Part shown: positions 7,325 through 8,372 of the stretch, one piece after another
How the letters are laid out: every line of letters begins with the position of its first letter
How positions within the stretch are numbered: the first letter of the stretch is position 1
NCBI GenBank assembly: GCA_029287305.1
Contig: JARFRJ010000394.1
Coordinates: 1-8,372, forward strand
DNA length: 8,372 nt
Direction of reading: 5' to 3'
Origin: Hyphomonas sp.
GTDB lineage: Bacteria; Pseudomonadota; Alphaproteobacteria; Caulobacterales; Hyphomonadaceae
Notes under the pieces: generated by a model
Told to the model about the DNA's origin: nothing
What the model saw: the letters and a program-made list of their open reading frames with translations, nothing else
The model's database searches: none
Translations under genes and position numbers: made by a program

Positions 7325-7361
7325 AAGCGTTAAACTGGTTCCAAAAGAACTTGAAACGCTT
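7325..7361. repeat. Imperfect inverted repeat (second hairpin)
   Basis: AAGCGTT (7325-7331) pairs with AACGCTT (7355-7361). An inner stem GGTTC/GAACT (7337-7341 with 7347-7351, one G-U pair) closes a CAAAA loop. Neither side has a convincing T run. It could be an additional transcript-end structure for phaB, or an operator-like site; the sequence does not decide. Confidence 0.4.
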
Positions 7362-7540
7362 TAAACGGCGTCTTGATATATTACGATGCCCGCTTTCTGC
7401 GGAGCTTATAGGCTTTTCATTATCTGTGCATCCGTCTCTTACAGGTCTCTATTTCTCACGGGTTAATGAGGCGGACGGATAATATATATGTCTCTCCTAG
7501 CAAAGCAACTCAGACGGCACTCGCCCTTGGACAGAAAACG

Positions 7541-8266
7541 TCACCCAGCAATATATTGCGCACCATTGATTGTCATCGTTGCACCCGTGATAAAACCCGC
7601 CTGATCACTGGCAAGATATGTTACCATATCGCCAATTTCAGAGGCTTTTCCCAGACGTCCTACAGGAATGGTCGAGATAATGTTCTGCAATACATTTTCA
7701 GGCACGCCTGCAACCATATCCGTATCAATATAGCCCGGTGCAATGCAATTGACGGTGATCCCCTTGCGGGCGCCTTCCAGAGCGAGCGCTTTGGTAAACC
7801 CGATCAGGCCGGCCTTGGCCGCGGAATAATTTACCTGTCCAAACTGGCCCTTTTGTCCATTGATAGAGGAGATATTGATGATCCGCCCGAAACCGCGTGT
7901 TCGCATGCCTTCCCAGACAAGGCGGCTGAGATTAAACGCAGATGTCAGATTGACCGCGATCACCTCATCCCATTGATCCTTGCTCATTTTGTGAAAAGGC
8001 GTGTCGCGGGTAATGCCTGCATTATTGACAAGGATGTCAATGTCGCCATGCTCGCTTTGTATTTTCTTAATCCCTTTCGCACAGGCATCTGCATCAGAGA
8101 CATCAAATTTCACCACATGCGCCCCGGTTTCTTCTGCGCACAATTTTGCCTTTTCGTCATTGCCGGCATAATTGGCGAAAACAGTATAGCCCTTTGCGAT
8201 CAGACCTTCACTTATAGCTCGGCCAATGCCGCGTGTTCCACCAGTTACGAGAGCAAGACGTGTCAT
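7541..8266 (-). CDS. phaB: Acetoacetyl-CoA reductase (NADPH-type, SDR family)
   Basis: Reduces acetoacetyl-CoA to (R)-3-hydroxybutyryl-CoA, the monomer for polyhydroxybutyrate, in the cytoplasm. The 241 residues are the usual length for a classical short-chain dehydrogenase. Visible: the TGGTRGIGR nucleotide-binding loop (8-16), NNAGITRD (81-88), N106 in the VNL motif, Ser133/134, and the YxxxK pair Tyr147 and Lys151. Strings specific to PhaB rather than to FabG are ITRDTPFHKMS, ISSINGQKGQFGQ, NYSAAKAG, APGYIDTDMV, IPVGRLG and the C-terminal GAQYIAG. The start is preceded by AAAGGAAA (8273-8280 on this strand). No phaA is in the window; it may lie beyond the right edge. The gene converges on the DUF305-propeller gene. 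Confidence 0.95.
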   Translation of the reverse strand: MTRLALVTGGTRGIGRAISEGLIAKGYTVFANYAGNDEKAKLCAEETGAHVVKFDVSDADACAKGIKKIQSEHGDIDILVNNAGITRDTPFHKMSKDQWDEVIAVNLTSAFNLSRLVWEGMRTRGFGRIINISSINGQKGQFGQVNYSAAKAGLIGFTKALALEGARKGITVNCIAPGYIDTDMVAGVPENVLQNIISTIPVGRLGKASEIGDMVTYLASDQAGFITGATMTINGAQYIAG

Positions 8267-8272
8267 AATTTA

Positions 8273-8280
8273 TTTCCTTT
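8273..8280 (-). promoter_or_regulatory. Ribosome binding site of phaB
   Basis: AAAGGAAA on the minus strand, 6 bases before the ATG at 8264-8266. It confirms the start; no other start codon nearby fits better. Confidence 0.65.
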
Positions 8281-8330
8281 TGGCATAATTAAACTTTGAT
8301 TTTGACCGAGACGCGATTTTAGGGCAAATT

Positions 8331-8341
8331 GTGCAGTGCAC
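8331..8341. promoter_or_regulatory. Palindrome GTGCA-G-TGCAC upstream of phaB, possible operator
   Basis: A perfect 11-base palindrome about 65 bases before the phaB start. Its core is TGC-N3-GCA. I recall PhaR regulators of alphaproteobacterial storage genes binding CTGC-N3-GCAG type sites; the flanking bases here are G and C instead of C and G, so the match is incomplete. The assignment is speculative. Confidence 0.3.
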
Positions 8342-8342
8342 C

Positions 8343-8356
8343 CAGACACTTGTCTG
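8343..8356. repeat. Palindrome CAGACA-CT-TGTCTG upstream of phaB
   Basis: A perfect 6-base inverted repeat with a 2-base spacer, one base after the previous palindrome. The spacer is too short for a stable full hairpin, so a dimeric protein site is more likely than a terminator. It is near the window edge, so its relation to any gene further right is unknown. Confidence 0.3.
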
Positions 8357-8372
8357 AGGGCATCTTTACTTT

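Larger units (their letters stand above)
7226..7540. other. Convergent intergenic region without a supported gene
   Basis: 315 bases between the stop of the DUF305-propeller gene and the stop of phaB on the opposite strand. It holds the strong hairpin at 7281-7310, an imperfect hairpin at 7325-7361, a small CCGC/GCGG stem at 7390-7402 and an AT-rich tract around 7480-7490. The only plus-strand open frame wholly inside it that I noted is 26 codons at 7386-7466 without a ribosome binding site. I see no tRNA or other recognisable RNA gene. Confidence 0.7.

Noticed and set aside
7386..7466. 26-codon plus-strand open frame in the convergent gap
   Set aside because: No ribosome binding site, no similarity I recognise, and a length expected by chance.
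7466..8299. Long open frame (277 codons) on the plus strand opposite phaB
   Set aside because: It is the antisense shadow of phaB; its translation is Cys/His/Arg/Ile-rich without any recognisable domain, and the minus-strand product is an unmistakable SDR enzyme.
1..8372. Defence system, CRISPR array, insertion sequence, tRNA or prophage genes
   Set aside because: I found no repeat-spacer pattern, transposase, terminal repeats, cloverleaf or phage-type gene; all coding space is explained by six genes.

Overview
The window looks like chromosomal DNA of an alphaproteobacterium with roughly 50% GC. The clearest sign is the gene order hemC, hemD, a mitofilin (Mic60)-type membrane protein, hemY, which is typical of that class. 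A PhaB-type acetoacetyl-CoA reductase next door fits too. I cannot name the genus from the sequence. Nothing suggests a phage, plasmid, insertion sequence, CRISPR array or RNA gene.

Layout: 1-902 is the 3' part of hemC, cut by the window edge (about 14 N-terminal residues missing). 907-1620 is hemD, probably from a TTG start 4 bases after the hemC stop. 1674-3074 is a single-pass, coiled-coil Mic60-like protein. 3071-4519 is hemY, whose start overlaps the Mic60 stop (ATGA). These four plus-strand genes look like one operon, closed by a weak hairpin at 4536-4561. Then 4652-7225 encodes a large exported protein that combines a DUF305 domain, a His/Met-rich acidic linker, a seven-bladed LVIVD-type beta-propeller and a C-terminal helical bundle resembling FIMAH. 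A strong hairpin at 7281-7310 lies in the 315-base convergent gap behind it. The minus-strand gene 7541-8266 is phaB, with two small palindromes upstream (8331-8341 and 8343-8356).

How the genes relate: HemC and HemD turn porphobilinogen into uroporphyrinogen III in the cytoplasm. The Mic60-like protein and HemY are inner-membrane partners of unsettled function that travel with these genes. The exported DUF305-propeller protein has its own leader region and may be a separate transcription unit. PhaB supplies (R)-3-hydroxybutyryl-CoA for polyhydroxyalkanoate storage and is unrelated to heme synthesis.

The most interesting item is the DUF305-propeller protein. Four consecutive blades each place a histidine at the same position at the start of the innermost strand (H448, H547, H592, H659). 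This resembles a metal centre in a propeller pore. The attached DUF305 domain and His/Met-rich linker resemble metal (copper) binders. This suggests, but does not prove, a periplasmic metalloenzyme with built-in metal-handling modules.
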